Assembly (NCBI RefSeq): GCF_020536995.1 | Contig: NC_068357.1 | Location: forward strand, 65,625,378-65,689,377 | Direction of reading: 5' to 3' | DNA length: 64,000 nt | DNA from: Dreissena polymorpha | Taxonomy: Eukaryota; Mollusca; Bivalvia; Myida; Dreissenidae | Shown here: positions 1 through 12,877 of the stretch, one piece after another | Numbering within the stretch: the stretch's first letter is position 1 | How the letters are laid out: every line of letters begins with the position of its first letter | Translations under genes and position numbers: made by a program | Notes under the pieces: generated by a model | The model's input: the letters and a program-made list of their open reading frames with translations, nothing else | Told to the model about the DNA's origin: nothing | Database searches by the model: none

Positions 1-960
1 CCGATTGAGATAGCTCGATTTTTCTAAGCGGCATACCTCGCTGATTATCATTGATAAATGTAAAGGAAGCTCAGCTATAAATAGGACTGCATATTCTGCG
101 AAAAAGATTTAATAATAGTTTGAAAACATTAATTTTAAATCAGTTATATTCAATCCATTATATGTTTATAGATCAATGAAACAACTATGCATTTTCTGTA
201 TTGTATTTGACATTTGTCGTGATTTTGCAAATAAATTGCGAATGAAAACGTGTATAATTAACGTTTAACGCGATCATGAGTGTAAAGAAAACGAATTATT
301 TCGAATCTGCAATTTGTAAACGTTATAGCGAATATGGTATATAAACAACATAATAGCCGTACGATATCCATGAAACTCGCTTTTATGCGTGCTTTCTCAT
401 TTTGCATATTTAATAAACTTTTCAAACAGAAATTACATAGCCACATCAGTGCACATACTATGTTTGATAATTCATTCGTTTGTTTGATAGTTTTTGCTGT
501 TTTAAACACATATTAGGTCATATCGCGGAGATTTAGTTAACCTTACCATGTGTTCATGGGCGAACTCACTTATACAAGTGTTCTTATGACTATGTGCTCA
601 TACCTGCTTTCGGGAATCATCATAAAAGTATTGTCGTACTTAACGAACAAACATGCCTAAGCTTATTGAATTAGAGAAAAAACAATAATTAAAAGAGAAA
701 AAATTATATGTTCATACACGTGGGCATGTGAAATCATATACGTACACAATTATCATTTACTTAGAAAAGGAAACAACGAAATATAAAGTTTGGCATGATA
801 TACTTGTGAAAATAAAGAGCACGGTGTAATTAAAGAGCATGTCAAGTTTTGAATATATCTACTGAAACGTAATGTTATAACCCACAAATGTTTTACTGTA
901 ACAGAACGTTTTTTAAGATAAGTGGTACAGAAAATACACGTCGAATATTTTTTTAAAAAG
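1..960. other. AT-rich intergenic DNA, no gene seen
   Basis: Only short open frames on both strands, none with a recognisable domain or AT/GC contrast. No repeat was recognised in it. Confidence 0.6.
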
Positions 961-1039
961 ATATTTCTTGTTATATTTGATCAATAATGTAACGCGCCTC
1001 CCAGATTCGCTGAATGGGTCAAGTTCCCCACGGGTACTA

Positions 1040-1225
1040 CCTCCCCGTACCCCCAAATGTTTTTTCGTACCCAAATTTATTTTCGTACCCAAATTTATTT
1101 TCCTACTAAATTTTTTTTCCTACCCAATTTTTTTTCGTAACCAAAATTTGTGTTCTTACCCAATTTTATTTGGTATAATATTCGTACACATTTTTTTTCT
1201 TACCCAAAATTTTCGTACCCACATA
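1040..1225. repeat. Degenerate short tandem repeat (TTTTCGTACCCAAATTTA-like)
   Basis: About ten imperfect copies of an 18-20 base word of the form TTTTCGTACCCAAATTTA follow one another. The open frame across it (968-1234) is a by-product of the repeat and is not called as a gene. Confidence 0.75.
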
Positions 1226-2353
1226 CACAATTGAGGTGATGTAGATAAACTTAAATTGATGCCTTTATATCCATCCTTTTCAAAAGCATCGTCACACCAG
1301 TACTGTCAGTACTTTGATTTGCATTTATGTTCTGTTCATTTGGTTTTCAGACACGTAACATTGTTTGGTTGATTAATGGTATAGTACCTCGTATTGCGGA
1401 GCAAGAAAGTCGTGAAAAAAACAGTGGATTATAAAAAAAGAGATAAAATTTCATCGATAATCATCATGAATTCGATGATAATTACGTATTTAAACAAAAT
1501 AAAAATACTTGGAAATAAATCAAGAACGTGCCAACTAATCGAAATAAAAGATCAATATGTCTATTATTGTTACAACATGTTATATTTTAGTAAAATAACG
1601 TATTTGAGGAAATTCAAATGTTTTAAGAGTCGGATGTCAAATTTTCATGGATACTTCTTTTACCGATCATCTCAAAGACAATGACACTTCGATTCCAGAT
1701 AACTCGACACTTTTAACCAGATATAACACACTCTATTTAGTGAATCAGAAATGCAGAATTTGCTGTGGAATACTGCTATAGTAAGCAGGCAATAAATAAA
1801 AATGTATGTACTGAAGTAAATTAAAAACGAATTACCGAAACATGTTCTTATCCCTTCAGTTCTAAGACAGGCCCCAAATTCCTGTGCTGGCCACTTTTCA
1901 CACATTTTGTTGCATGCAATTTAATGACCGCTGACCAATGAAATAACAATTAGCCACAGCAGGTACCTCATTATCTCTGACAGTTGCTTGATGTCTAACC
2001 CCTTGTTTACAGCCCTTTTCAGGGAACAGCAGTGAACAGCAATTGCTATACAGTGGTATCAATATAGAGATAAACTAATAAATACACCTGTCTGGCATTT
2101 ATTTTCGTATAAAAATCAGCATAAAGAACAGATTACAACATTGAAGCAAGCTCTTGAAATAGAAAAATTATGTACAGTACTTATATATTTCCAAGAAAGG
2201 TTTATACAATATATATAAATTTAATGGGTGTGATATTTCATATTTCTTAGCTTTAAGTACAGTGATGCCTCATTGAACTTACTCAATATGGCTATTATTC
2301 AACGTATATATAACTATCACAAAGTCCCAATGTATATTATGAATATCAAAAAG
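1226..2353. other. Intergenic DNA, no gene seen
   Basis: AT-rich sequence with short frames only. It contains the left half of a 21-base inverted repeat (1856-1876) whose partner lies at 3680-3700. Confidence 0.5.
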
Positions 2354-2656
2354 AACAAGAGCTATCACCATAGGATGACTTATGCCCGCTATAAACGCTT
2401 GATAGAAGTTATGAGCTTTTTTCGACACCTAAACGCAGATTTCGAAACCTAAACGCGGACCCTAAGTTCAAGGTCACAGGGGTCAAAATTTGTGTGCGTA
2501 TGGAAAGGCATTGTCCATATACACATGAATGCCAAATATGAAATTGCTTTCTGAATTGACATAGAAGTTATGAGCATTTTTCGAAACCTAAACACAAAGT
2601 GTGACGGACAGACGGACAGTCCGATCACTATAGGCCCTCCTTCGGGGGCATAAAAA
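2354..2656 (-). mobile_element. Pearl/Helentron-like repeat, family A, copy 1 (single core unit)
   Basis: On the minus strand it starts with a T-run and head ATGCCCCCGAAGG, then a GTCCGTCTGTCCGTC-type stretch, a core with ggtttcgaaa and CATGTGTATATGGACA-like words, then GCGGGCATAAGTCATCC, a small hairpin, and ends AGCTCTTGTT. The same head, core and end occur at 25136-26120 and 53265-53580 on the plus strand. The near-terminal inverted GCCC/GGGC words, 3' hairpin and fixed end fit a Helentron-related non-autonomous element (inference from architecture). Confidence 0.7.
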
Positions 2657-5355
2657 GTAAAGATATGTACATAAAAATATCATTTACAGCTTAGGCAACA
2701 ATTGTTGTCAAAATTCAATTATATTGATCAATAAAAAAATGAAATATTCTCCAACTTTACTGTTGAACATTTATTGACAAAAAAAATCGTGTCTACATGT
2801 ACACATATCACAGATATACTTTGGTCAGGAATTAAAGAAATAGAGAAAATGGACTTAAAACCAACTATTTGCGATACTAATGATATTAAATGAAGCTTGT
2901 ATTTGAGAATAAAAGGATAATTAATCGATTAGTAGAATTATAAAAAAAAACTGTTTTTGAAAATAGATGCGCAACTATTATTAAATGTAATAAAACTAAT
3001 ACGTTAGATTTGACATTTTTCTAGAAGATAAGCTGATCACTCTAGATAAATGGGTTCGAGCTAGAAGATAGCTGATCGCTCTAGATAAATGGGTTCGAGC
3101 GTCCCGATTATACTGCCGGGAGGCGATACTTGAAAGTAATACAATTATCTTTATTGATAATTTTAAAACTAAATATCAGCAAGACAGATTGGTGTTTAAT
3201 CGAAGAATCAGAGCTGTAAATAAACTTTCCGTATATTAATCTAAATTTTTAACTATTGTGTATTTATATCACAATTTCTATGTTAAATATATTCTTCTTC
3301 AGAACATAGACTTATAGTATGTTCACCATGATCATTTCTTTCTGAGAAAAATCTTGTGCAATATGAACCCCTCTTGAAAATCTGATCTGACAAACGCCAC
3401 ACTTAGAATTACTTCATAACTTTTAATAGAACTTCAAATCAGTTGCTTAAAACTTGACAATATTCACAGTAAAATGAACACAGTGTCTTTTGATCTACAT
3501 TCAAGGTACATTGTATCAAGGAAACATATAGCCTGAGCTTATCAGCCCCGTTACATGTGATTTATTACTTTTCATTGACTGCCTGCTGGTAAGCTGACAG
3601 GCGCCCTAAGCTGACCATTGCATCAAATTAACATGTAATTGATACAAGATAGTGGGATAGTTTCTACTCTCTCTCTCTGGGGCCTGTCTTAGAACTGAGG
3701 CATTGGAATATGATAATAAAAGGAAAAGGAACGTGTGAAGGGAAGTGCTTCCTATAAGTATAGCTCAATATTAAGGGAGTTTTCCAATATCTTTTAAATT
3801 TTGTGGCTGCGCATTAGTATCGTCTTCATGATGCGATTCTAATGAGCACCAATGACACAGAATTTTATGAGGTGCACCTTATCTAGAGTCCTGCTATAAA
3901 TTCAATTGAACACAGTCGTGTTGATCCACATGATCCGTTGTATTTTCAATTCTCTTAATCTCAATGTACCACTCAAAAACAAGTTCATTATTTAGACAAT
4001 TATTTTCGGTCGTCGCTTGAAATATATTACTTCAGAAATAAGTATTTGAATCTTATTTAAAATTTGCACTTATAATGTTAATTATATAAATTAATAGTAA
4101 TAAGATTTTTGGAAACGAACAACGCCATTGGTTATATTTTACATGTGTATGTAATTACGTTATGCATAGATTTCCAATGTGTCGGGCTTGAAAATGCAAA
4201 TTGATTCGTACTTCAAAATGTTTGGTAAGACTAGCCATAATATACATAAATGCATTTCAGGTAGAAGATAAAACTCGGTTATCAGAGTGTTGAAACTCAC
4301 TGTTATCCGAAGTGCCCTACATCGGGAATCAAAGTATCCGCAACTTCATGAATACCACCTATTAAAACATGCTCCATCTTCGTTTATATTTCATTGAATA
4401 CTTCGTTTATATTTCATTGAATACTATCAATATTTCAGTATTTGAAGCACAGTGATTTCTCTACATGCTGGAATATCAAACAATTTATTGCAATATTTCT
4501 AAGTAGTTTTATTTTGTTGAAATTTTTACCGTTCATCCAGTTTATGCTGTTTTCCGACCGAATTTTCTATTTTTTTGGCAAAAAGCTACTATTCTTCCGT
4601 GATTTTTTTTCTTTGCAATAAAAAAGGATACACCATTTATAAACTCGACCATGCGCCTTGTCTGTATGATATAACGTTTAAAAAAAACTGATGAACTTAC
4701 CTTTCGCGCGTGGCTTTTGTTGATATCTTATATCGAAGTGCCATCTGTTATCAAAGTATCCGCATACCCAGCGTGATAAACGAGACTCGCATGCATTTGT
4801 GTATTTTTGCAATAATATATCAGACGGCTTTCAGGCATGAAAATCCGACGCTTAAAGAAGCAAAAAGGGTGTGTTAAAATATTTCGCGTAAAAGAAACAA
4901 CCATTATATTGAGTCGTCTAAGCAGACAATGGCTTGAGACAATCCTTAAATTCACATATTAAGCATCCGATTAAAATTCAATATCTGAATAGGTAAAGCT
5001 GGAAAATTCTAATAAACACGAACATTTAATCAATTTCTTTTATTATTGAGGCACATCATGCATAGAGATCCAATCCGGCATCTAGAATGCAGGCTCGTTT
5101 ATCGCCATTGGCCATTGGCTACATAGTTTTTATGTTAAGTAATAAAAAAACGCCGTCGACGTGTATGCAACCTATGCGTATTTTTACCGACCGTACATAA
5201 ACAGATGAAATGTAGAAAAAACGCTATAAAATTCTTGAATCTGAATCTGAATGGATACGGTGAAGTGACCAAGATTGGCTTTTATTCAACGGGGAATAAT
5301 ACAAATCTTAATAAAAGATATAAGTGCGAATAATAACTTTTTATTTTTACACCTA
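2657..5355. other. Intergenic DNA with small duplications
   Basis: No gene seen. It contains a tandem duplication of about 40 bases at 3022-3100 (CTAGAAGATA...GGGTTCGAG twice), a 23-24 base duplication at 4378-4425 (CTTCGTTTATATTTCATTG twice), and the right half of the 21-base inverted repeat. The rest is unremarkable AT-rich sequence. Confidence 0.5.
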
Positions 5356-5464
5356 TGACAAGACAAGACAAGACAATTTATTTTGTAAATAAAGGCCACC
5401 GGCCCAAAATACAATATACAGACATGTCATAGTTAACATGCATGAGTTGTGAATAGTTTTATGT

Positions 5465-5836
5465 TTAAACTTTTCGCATTAACATATATATAAATAATAC
5501 AATTTTCTTCAATGTCAGATCATTATTTGTTTTCATCAGATTAATAAAATCTATTTCTTCTCTGTTTCCTGTATACCAAGAAAAAAGGTGAATGTTACGT
5601 TCTTCGTGAAATTTAGAACAATAAAAAAATACATGAAATTCGTTTTCAATGACACGTGTGTTTTCTACATTTAGACAATGTATACAATATCGGAGACCAT
5701 GCTCTATACCAAAATGTCGTCCAGTTTCAATAAGAAACTTGTGGTTGGAACATCTGAACTTTGCAAATGCTTTTCTATAAAAGAATGGTATGTTAAGCGA
5801 AAGATATTTTTCTGGTTCAAGCAATGATTTATACAT
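5465..5836 (-). pseudogene. LINE A C-terminal domain (Cys/His cluster)
   Basis: A 123-codon frame ending the LINE ORF2. It holds a C-x2-C...H-x4-C pattern (CIHCLNVENT, then EFHVFFYC), which is common at the C-terminus of APE-type LINE ORF2 proteins of marine invertebrates. It is separated from the reverse transcriptase by the 509-bp insertion. Confidence 0.7.
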
Positions 5837-5916
5837 TCAATATGTTTCACATCTAGACGAGTCGAATAAACTCCCTGACCATTTTTGCGTATTACAACAA
5901 ATAAGGCGATCTTTAA

Positions 5917-6425
5917 AGGGATCTTTTCACGCTTTGGTAAATTGACAAAATTGAAAAAAGTTGTTTCAGATTCGCAAATTTTCGTTTTAGTTATGATATT
6001 TGTAAGGAAAGAGTAATACTGAACATTTACCATGGTCTAATATAGCCATTATATGCATCTTTTGACGATTTTAAAACCTAAAAATTATAAAGCGTTGCAA
6101 CGCGAAACGATTGAATAATTTGGAGAGTTCTGTTTTTGTCGTTAAATTTTGTGAAACTACGAAGATTGCTTATATAAGGTATAAAATACGTCGAATAAGT
6201 GTACTCGGCGGAATAGCTCAGTAGGCTAAAGCGTTTTTACTTCAGGACTCTGGCAGGACTCCAGGGGTCACTGGTTCGAAACCTGGTCCGGGCAATGTTC
6301 TTTTCCTTTTTTTAATTTTATTCTTGATTTTTTACTGGAGCTTTTACGATCCAATGTTTACATTTTTCGATATAAAGCATTTAATGAATAAGTTAAAAAA
6401 TGCCAAAATCTGTGAAAAGGCACCT
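5917..6425 (+). mobile_element. TTAA-flanked 509-bp element carrying a tRNA-like gene, copy 1
   Basis: Bounded by TTAA on both sides (5913-5916 and 6426-6429). Imperfect terminal inverted repeats are AGGGATCTTTTCACG on the left and AGGTGCCTTTTCACA read inward from the right. TTAA duplication is the signature of piggyBac-type transposons; no transposase is present, so this would be a non-autonomous passenger. It holds a tRNA-like gene near its centre. The second copy (36697-37205) is exactly the same length with roughly nine differences by eye, so both are young. This copy sits inside LINE A. Confidence 0.85.
6207..6294 (+). tRNA. tRNA-Leu-like sequence inside the TTAA element, copy 1
   Basis: An 88-base stretch has a good A box (TAGCTCAGTAGGCTAAAGC) and B box (GGTTCGAAACC), the length of a class II tRNA with a long variable arm, and TTCAGGA where a CAG (Leu) anticodon loop would lie. 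The acceptor and anticodon stems pair poorly, so a working tRNA is unlikely. A T-run suitable as a polymerase III terminator follows at 6301-6313. Best read as an internal polymerase III promoter derived from tRNA-Leu. Confidence 0.55.
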
Positions 6426-8449
6426 TTAAACAGTTGTAAAAATACATCAACATTGCCAACATCTTGATACACCCAGACATAACCAAATCCATAATTAAAT
6501 AACAGATTTTTTACAGAAGAAGCCCAATTTGTCCTTCCGATTTCATCCTGGCGTTTTAACATATTATAACAATTTTTTGGATATCTATGCAATGGCATGT
6601 GAATAAGTTTACACCAGTATTTAACACACTTGAAATGATATTCTACACATAATTCTAATCTACCAACCTCCCCTAGGGCCATGCAATTGTTTGTTGACCT
6701 ATTCAAACCAATAAAATCTTTGCAAAATTGAGCCTGGACTTGTTCTATATTTTCAGAAAGGGTATGACCCCAAATTTCAGCCCCGTATAAAAGGATCGGC
6801 TTAACCATTGAATCAAAAAGTTTAAAATACTCTTGAATGTCAAATTTTCCAAAATAGCCTTGGTAACTTTTTATGGCATTAATAGATTTTTTTGCTTGCA
6901 TTGCCAACTTAGCTTTAGCCTTGGACCAACTTAATTTAGGAGTAAACAGTAAGCCCATGTACTTGTACACTGACGTGACATTTACATGCTTTCCATTATA
7001 GAACCAATTTTCATATGACCGCAATGGGCCACCATTTCTAGATACAATTATTTCGGTTTTCTTTTCATTAACAGTCATGCCACTCATTCGACAAAAATCA
7101 GATATACTATTTAATTGACGCTGTAGTTCAATAGCCGTTTCAGAGCAACTCGCAACATCATCGGCAAATAATATACATTGTATATTTGGTATGTCATCCG
7201 TAATAAAAATTCCTTGATGACCCTGGTCACGCAGGTAAAGGGATAACTCATTTATGAATAAATTAAAAATGATCGTGCTAGTTACGTCCCCTTGTCTTGT
7301 GCCAATGTTACACCTAAAATCAGTGGTAACATTGTTATTTATGACTCGCACGCGACTCCGTAAATTAGAGTACATAGAGACAAGGACATTATAAAGTTTT
7401 CCTTTTAAACCTATTTTCTGCATCATGTCAAATAGTTTATGGTGCAATATACCATCATAAGCCCTTTGAAAATCAACGTATAATACATAAAACCTTCCTC
7501 CTGGCTTAGTTATATATTTTTGTACCATGCTTTGTAATACGAATATGTTATCAATTGTAGAATAACCTTTCCGAAAACCTGATTGCGACTCATCTAGTTT
7601 GCCAAATTCTTCGGCCCAAGTACACAATCGTGAATTAACAATATTTCCAAATATTTTATACATTACATTTATTACAGAAATACCTCTATAATTTGTCGGT
7701 TCCAGTTTAGAACCGCATTTGTGTAAGGGAACAATAATGCTTTCGCTCCACATGTCAGGAAAAACACCTGTATTAAGAATATGATTAAAAAGAGAGCAAA
7801 ATACTGGACATATAACATTAGCCGTGTTTTTATAAAACTCTGCCCCTATACCATCAAACCCCTGCGCCCTTCCCATTTTTAATTTATTAATACTTCTCAT
7901 TATTTCTTCTTGTGTGATAGGACTATTTAGAACTAAATCATATTCAGGTAATGCAGCTTCTTCAGAAGTTGCAATCATGAGCATATTTTCTCGATATAAT
8001 AAGTGATTAAAATAATTTAACCAATCACTTTGTTTGATTTGTTGCTGATAACTACAATGTGAAGCTTTTTTATAATTTGCACTTTTAATTGTTTGCCAAA
8101 ATAAATTTGGATTACTACGTGCTTGGCATAGCCTATTTCTCATATTGTGTTGGAAAATATCCTTCTTGTTTTTACACATTTCTTTAAAATTTCTTTTTTC
8201 GTTTATGTAAATTTGCAAATCCCCCCTTGAGCTTGTGACCCGGAATTTTCTCAAAGCTTTATATTTACAATATTTCAAATTATCACATTCATTATCCCAC
8301 CATGGTGTATCTTGTCGTTCATAAACGTTACGTTGTTTGGTTCTATTATGGACTTTCATGTTTTCTGCAGCAGTTTTATAAAGTGATACTATTGTTTGAA
8401 GAGCCTGGTTCATATTTACAGTAATTTGATGAAAATGTTGTCTTTGCAT
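6344..8449 (-). pseudogene. LINE A reverse transcriptase
   Basis: A 701-codon frame with a complete non-LTR reverse-transcriptase core: KMGRAQGFDGIGAEF (about residues 191-205), PTNYRGISV (251-259), SQSGFRKGYST (289-298), the YVDFQRAYDGI block with first catalytic Asp (324-334), GTRQGDVTS (383-391) and the FADD active site at about 428-431, which replaces the commoner YADD. The last 27 or so codons are not LINE sequence: they read into the nested 509-bp element at 6425. The LINE frame resumes in the same register beyond that element (with one in-frame stop) down to 5465. Confidence 0.9.
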
Positions 8450-8940
8450 AAGTTATACATATTAACAAAAGTCTCAATAAATCTATCCCTAAGCGTATCA
8501 TTCCATTTAAATTTATCAAGTTTAATATTATCATCAGTGATGTTACTTTGAATGCTACGGGAAGAAGGTAAATCAACATTCCTGTTGCTATTTTTTCTAT
8601 GAAAAATCATAGTAGCGCATATAGGGAAATGGTCAGATTCATCAAAGGATAGAATATTAAACTTCGTAACAAATTGAAATAAATCAGTTGAAATAATGTG
8701 ATAATCAACTAAACTAGCTCCATTATGTGTAATGCATGTAAACTCACCATCATGGTCACCAGTAACACGCCCATTGAGTATATGAATTCCATGAGCACAG
8801 CAGAGTTCTAATAAAGTATGCCCGAATGAATTATAAATATTATCCTTATTATTTCTCGGCATCTCAAAATCATCTGTAGTGTAGTCTACCTCTGAATTAA
8901 ACATAAAGTCAATGTTATCTGCAGGAATGTAGTCCAGCAT
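8416..8940 (-). pseudogene. LINE A endonuclease domain, C-terminal part
   Basis: The 174-codon frame has the late motifs of the APE endonuclease of non-LTR retrotransposons: GASLVDYHI (substrate-binding/catalytic Asp region) and ESDHFPI (the SDH motif with the catalytic His). The N-terminal motifs are absent because the copy is 5'-truncated near 8938. The frame overlaps the start of the reverse-transcriptase frame in another register, so at least one small indel lies around 8430-8449. Likely inactive. Confidence 0.8.
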
Positions 8941-11230
8941 GAACGTGATCTATGATTTGTATATATGGCGCGAATCAAACGGCGTTGACTCATTCTTCAA
9001 TAACGAAATGACGTCATTGCTTGAAGTGTACGTTTACGATAGTTTGTTTGACCAAGATGAACTCAAAAATGAAAAGCGATGCGTACGTCAGCGAAAGTCA
9101 GCTGAGGCCGTAAGGTTTTTGGAATGACAGCTTTTATGGACGGTTTGTTGAAGATGAAGCGATTGAATGTTTGTTTTTATATTTCATTTACATATTTATG
9201 TACCGTCTGGAAAATAATAATGCCGACGGCATTACGGCAAATAAAGCAAATCGTTATTTCCTTTAGTTGCAACCATTTATATAGATTCAGTCATCCCCAA
9301 ATATCGGAAATTAACAAATATTTTTTAACTTTAGTAATTAATCTGTATTAAGAAAATGTTTTCTTACAGATATCGCCTTCAGTTAACAAATTGTTTTTGG
9401 GGAAAACCATGATTTTGTTAAAAATATAAAGACACTTGTTAGTGAACACATGTTCTTAAAATGCCTTTAATGCTTCACATTTTCACTTTGATTCTATATG
9501 TTGCTCTTTAACTTAGTTTATTAGAATCGGCCAGTTTCTTAGCACTTATACCAAACTAAACCTACTATGCTCCCGAAAGATGAAACTACATTTGAAATAT
9601 CACCGTTTAATGTTTCTTCAAATGTCCCAAAGTGTGGTGCATGCCTAAGCTCTGGGAGTAACCGATAATAATTTGAATAGTGACTGTCAACCAAATCGGT
9701 TTGGTGTTTAGGCCCAACTCACAAATTATCTGAGTTTGTACCAACCACAACGCTTACCTCACGGTCAATAAGTTTATTACAGACACCATTTTATCGGCAT
9801 AGCTGTATTAAGCCAGCTTTTGCACCTTACCTGACCATTGTAACTGTCCAATAAAATTCAAATAAAATTTCCCGCGGCTAGGTCAGAATGAATACACTTC
9901 ATTTATCCCATAGGCTGATTTGAGCATACGACCAGAACATTGGAAACATGTCCGCGTCTTTGTAGCACTGTTTTACTGCGTGCTCAGCATGAAACAATTT
10001 TATCTCTAAGAAAAGGCTTAATAGATAGAACAGTTTTACACTCAATCTCGACATCAATACAGTTTGTGCGTGCACCTTTAATTCAAGCGCGAGAACGTTT
10101 TTACTTTAAAGGCTATGTTCTCATATTTAGTGCTAACCTCCATATTCCTGTCATCATGTTAACATGTAAAAGTATAAAGAGCAGTGAAAGCGAGGCCTCA
10201 CTTTAATGCATTAGCCCGCGAGGTATCAGGGTCAGATACAGGTCATCGCTGCATCTTCACGACTACCTTATGTGCTGACCGAAGTTCGCGGCGAGTAAAA
10301 TAATCGTTATATAATAAAGACGCTATAGCGTGAACTAGGTGAACTGGAATTTTATTTAGACCAGAAAGATGTTAAATGAAGATATCCAGCGATATAATTA
10401 TGGTATGTCAGATTCTTAATGTGTTTTCAACAATACCATGATAAATATTATTTTTAATTAATTTAACAATAATTTTTCCACCATATTGACTAATGTATTA
10501 AGCATGAGCGCGATGATTCTCGATACTGTTAATAATCGAATCACATCGCAATGCCCGACAAACCGCTAAAACAGGTTTGTTCGAAGAACGCGCGTATAAA
10601 TATTTAAAATATGTACGGATACTTCGCGTGTGGCCGGTTGACTCATATGTTTTAATTTCACCTCCATTCTTCTTTTGGTTTTCTGTGTTGTATCTATAGG
10701 TTTATGACCAGCAATATGTAATATTGTAAAATAAGCCGCGAAAACTCCGCGTAACATCCCGTACTGCGTGTGATGCAGCTAAGAACTGCACAGAAAAAGA
10801 CATTCGCTATCCTTAATCTCATTTATTGAACTCTTTACCCTTTCATAAACTCCAACCACAATAAACGCCGTATATCTTTTTTAAAGATATTTCTTGTTCT
10901 GATTCAGACATCATCTGGAGTAACTGTACGAACATTTCCGTCGTGATATCCGCACCTAGTTCTGTGTAACCTACCATAAGATTGTAGTGAGGTGTAACCA
11001 ATAATAATCAAAACAGTTGCGTCCCCTTGCAAAAAATAATGTTTTTAATTGTCAATACATAAGAAGTAAGTGGAATTCACTAATGGTTTGTTTGTTCGGG
11101 GGCACCAATGCTTGTTCGGGGACACCAATTACTTTATTTTAATTCACGGAAACCATCTCTTGTATTTCAATGAACACACGTGTTATTGCATTGCACTGTA
11201 GAAAGCATTCGTGTGTATCTCAAACTCAAC
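8941..11230. other. Intergenic DNA, no gene seen
   Basis: Short frames (for example 8939-9127 and 9940-10206) have no recognisable domain. A 20-base tandem duplication (CTTGTTCGGGG-CACCAAT twice) lies at about 11090-11130. Confidence 0.5.
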
Positions 11231-11292
11231 CATGTTACTCCTATAAATATGAGGTCGATTTACATCGACCTCATATTTATAGGAGTAACATG
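11231..11292. repeat. Perfect 62-base hairpin (29-bp stem, 4-base loop)
   Basis: The arms 11231-11259 and 11264-11292 are exact reverse complements (start CATGTTACTCC, tip GGTCGAT), with loop TTAC. No related copy was noticed elsewhere in the window. Confidence 0.9.
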
Positions 11293-11582
11293 TAAGCGGG
11301 GTAGCTTACGTCTAATTATTTGGACTACAACCATGTCAACTAACTGAACTGTCAACAAATTGCAAGAACAAAAGCATAATCTTCTGTGAAATTGCATAAC
11401 AGCAATTTACTGCTACTCATCATTGCAACATTGAAATGCATGCTATATTTGATGTAGTTGCGATAATTGAAATCTCGGCTTTATTACTAAAAGGGTTACT
11501 GAGAGCCGTCGTAGCAAAACTTATCAAAGGTCTTGGAGTCCGTTTATATAAACTATATTTGTCAGATGCTGCCATTTTATCA

Positions 11583-12846
11583 TTTTTAGCTCATCTATTT
11601 TTTGAAAAAAAATTATGAGCTATTGTCATCACCTTGGCGTTGGCGTCGGCGTCCGGTTAAGTTTTGCGTTTAGGTCCACTTTTCTCAGAAAGTATCAATG
11701 CTATTGCATTCAAACTTGGTACACTTACTTACTATCATGAGGGGACTGGGCAGGCAAAGTTAGATAACTCTGGCGTGCATTTTGACAGAATTATGTGCCC
11801 TTTTTATACTTAAAAAATTGAAAATTTTGGTTAAGTTTTGCGTTTAGTTCCACTTTTCTCAGTAAGTATCAATGCTATTGCATTCAAACTTGGTACACTT
11901 ACTAACTATCATGAGGGGACTGGGCAGGCAAAGTTAGATAACTCTGGCATGCATTTTGACAGAATTATGTGCCCTTTTTATACTTAGAAAATTGACAATT
12001 TTGGTTAAGTTTTGTGTTTAGGTCCATTTTATTCCTTAAGCATCAAAGCTATTGCTTTCATACTTGCAACACTTACTAACTATCATAAGGGGACTGTGCA
12101 GGCAAAGTAATGTAACTCTGACTGGCATTTTGACAGAATTATGTGCCCTTTTTATACTTAGAAAATTGAAAATTTGATTAAGTTTTGTGTTTAGGTCCAC
12201 TTTATTCCTACAGTATCAAAGCTATTGCTTTTATACTTGCAAGATTTATGAACTATCATAAGGGGACCGTGCAGGCAAAGTTATGTAACTCTGACTGGCA
12301 TTTGGACGGAATTATGGGCCCTTTATACTTAGAAAATTGAAAATTTGGTTAAGATTTATGTTTTGGTCCACTTTACCCCTAAAGTATCATAGATATTGCT
12401 TTCATACTTGGAACACTCACAAACTATCATAAGGGTACAGTAAAAGGACAAGTTGCATAACTCTGGTTGTCATTGTTACGGAATTATGGCCCTTTTTTGA
12501 CTTAGTAACTTTTAATATATGGTTAAATTTTGTGTTTCGATCCACTTTACTTCTTAAGTATCAAGGCTATTGCTTTCAAACTTCAAATACTTACATGCTA
12601 TCATGAGGTTACTGTACCTGGCAACTTGAATTTTACTTTGACCTTTGAATGACCTTGACTCTCAAGGTCAAATTATTAAATTTTGCTAAAATTGCCATAA
12701 CTTCTTTATTTATGATTAGATTTGATTGATACTTTGATGAAACTACTCTTACCTGACATACCACAATAGACTCCACCCAAACCATCCCCCGTGCCCTCCC
12801 CCCCCTCCCCCCTCCCCCCCCCTCCCCCCCTCCCCCCCCCCCCTAA

Positions 12847-12877
<31 letters not shown>

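Larger units (their letters stand above)
5357..8940 (-). mobile_element. LINE A: 5'-truncated APE-type non-LTR retrotransposon (CR1/Jockey-like), with nested insertion
   Basis: Read on the minus strand this holds the C-terminal half of an APE-like endonuclease, a full reverse transcriptase, and a C-terminal Cys/His domain. It ends at a TTGTC repeat tail (5357-5376) just after AATAAATTG, a tail type typical of CR1-like LINEs. The 5' end is missing: homology starts inside the endonuclease near 8938. A 509-bp TTAA-flanked element (5917-6425) interrupts the coding region. Clade assignment is tentative because it is by eye. Confidence 0.85.
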
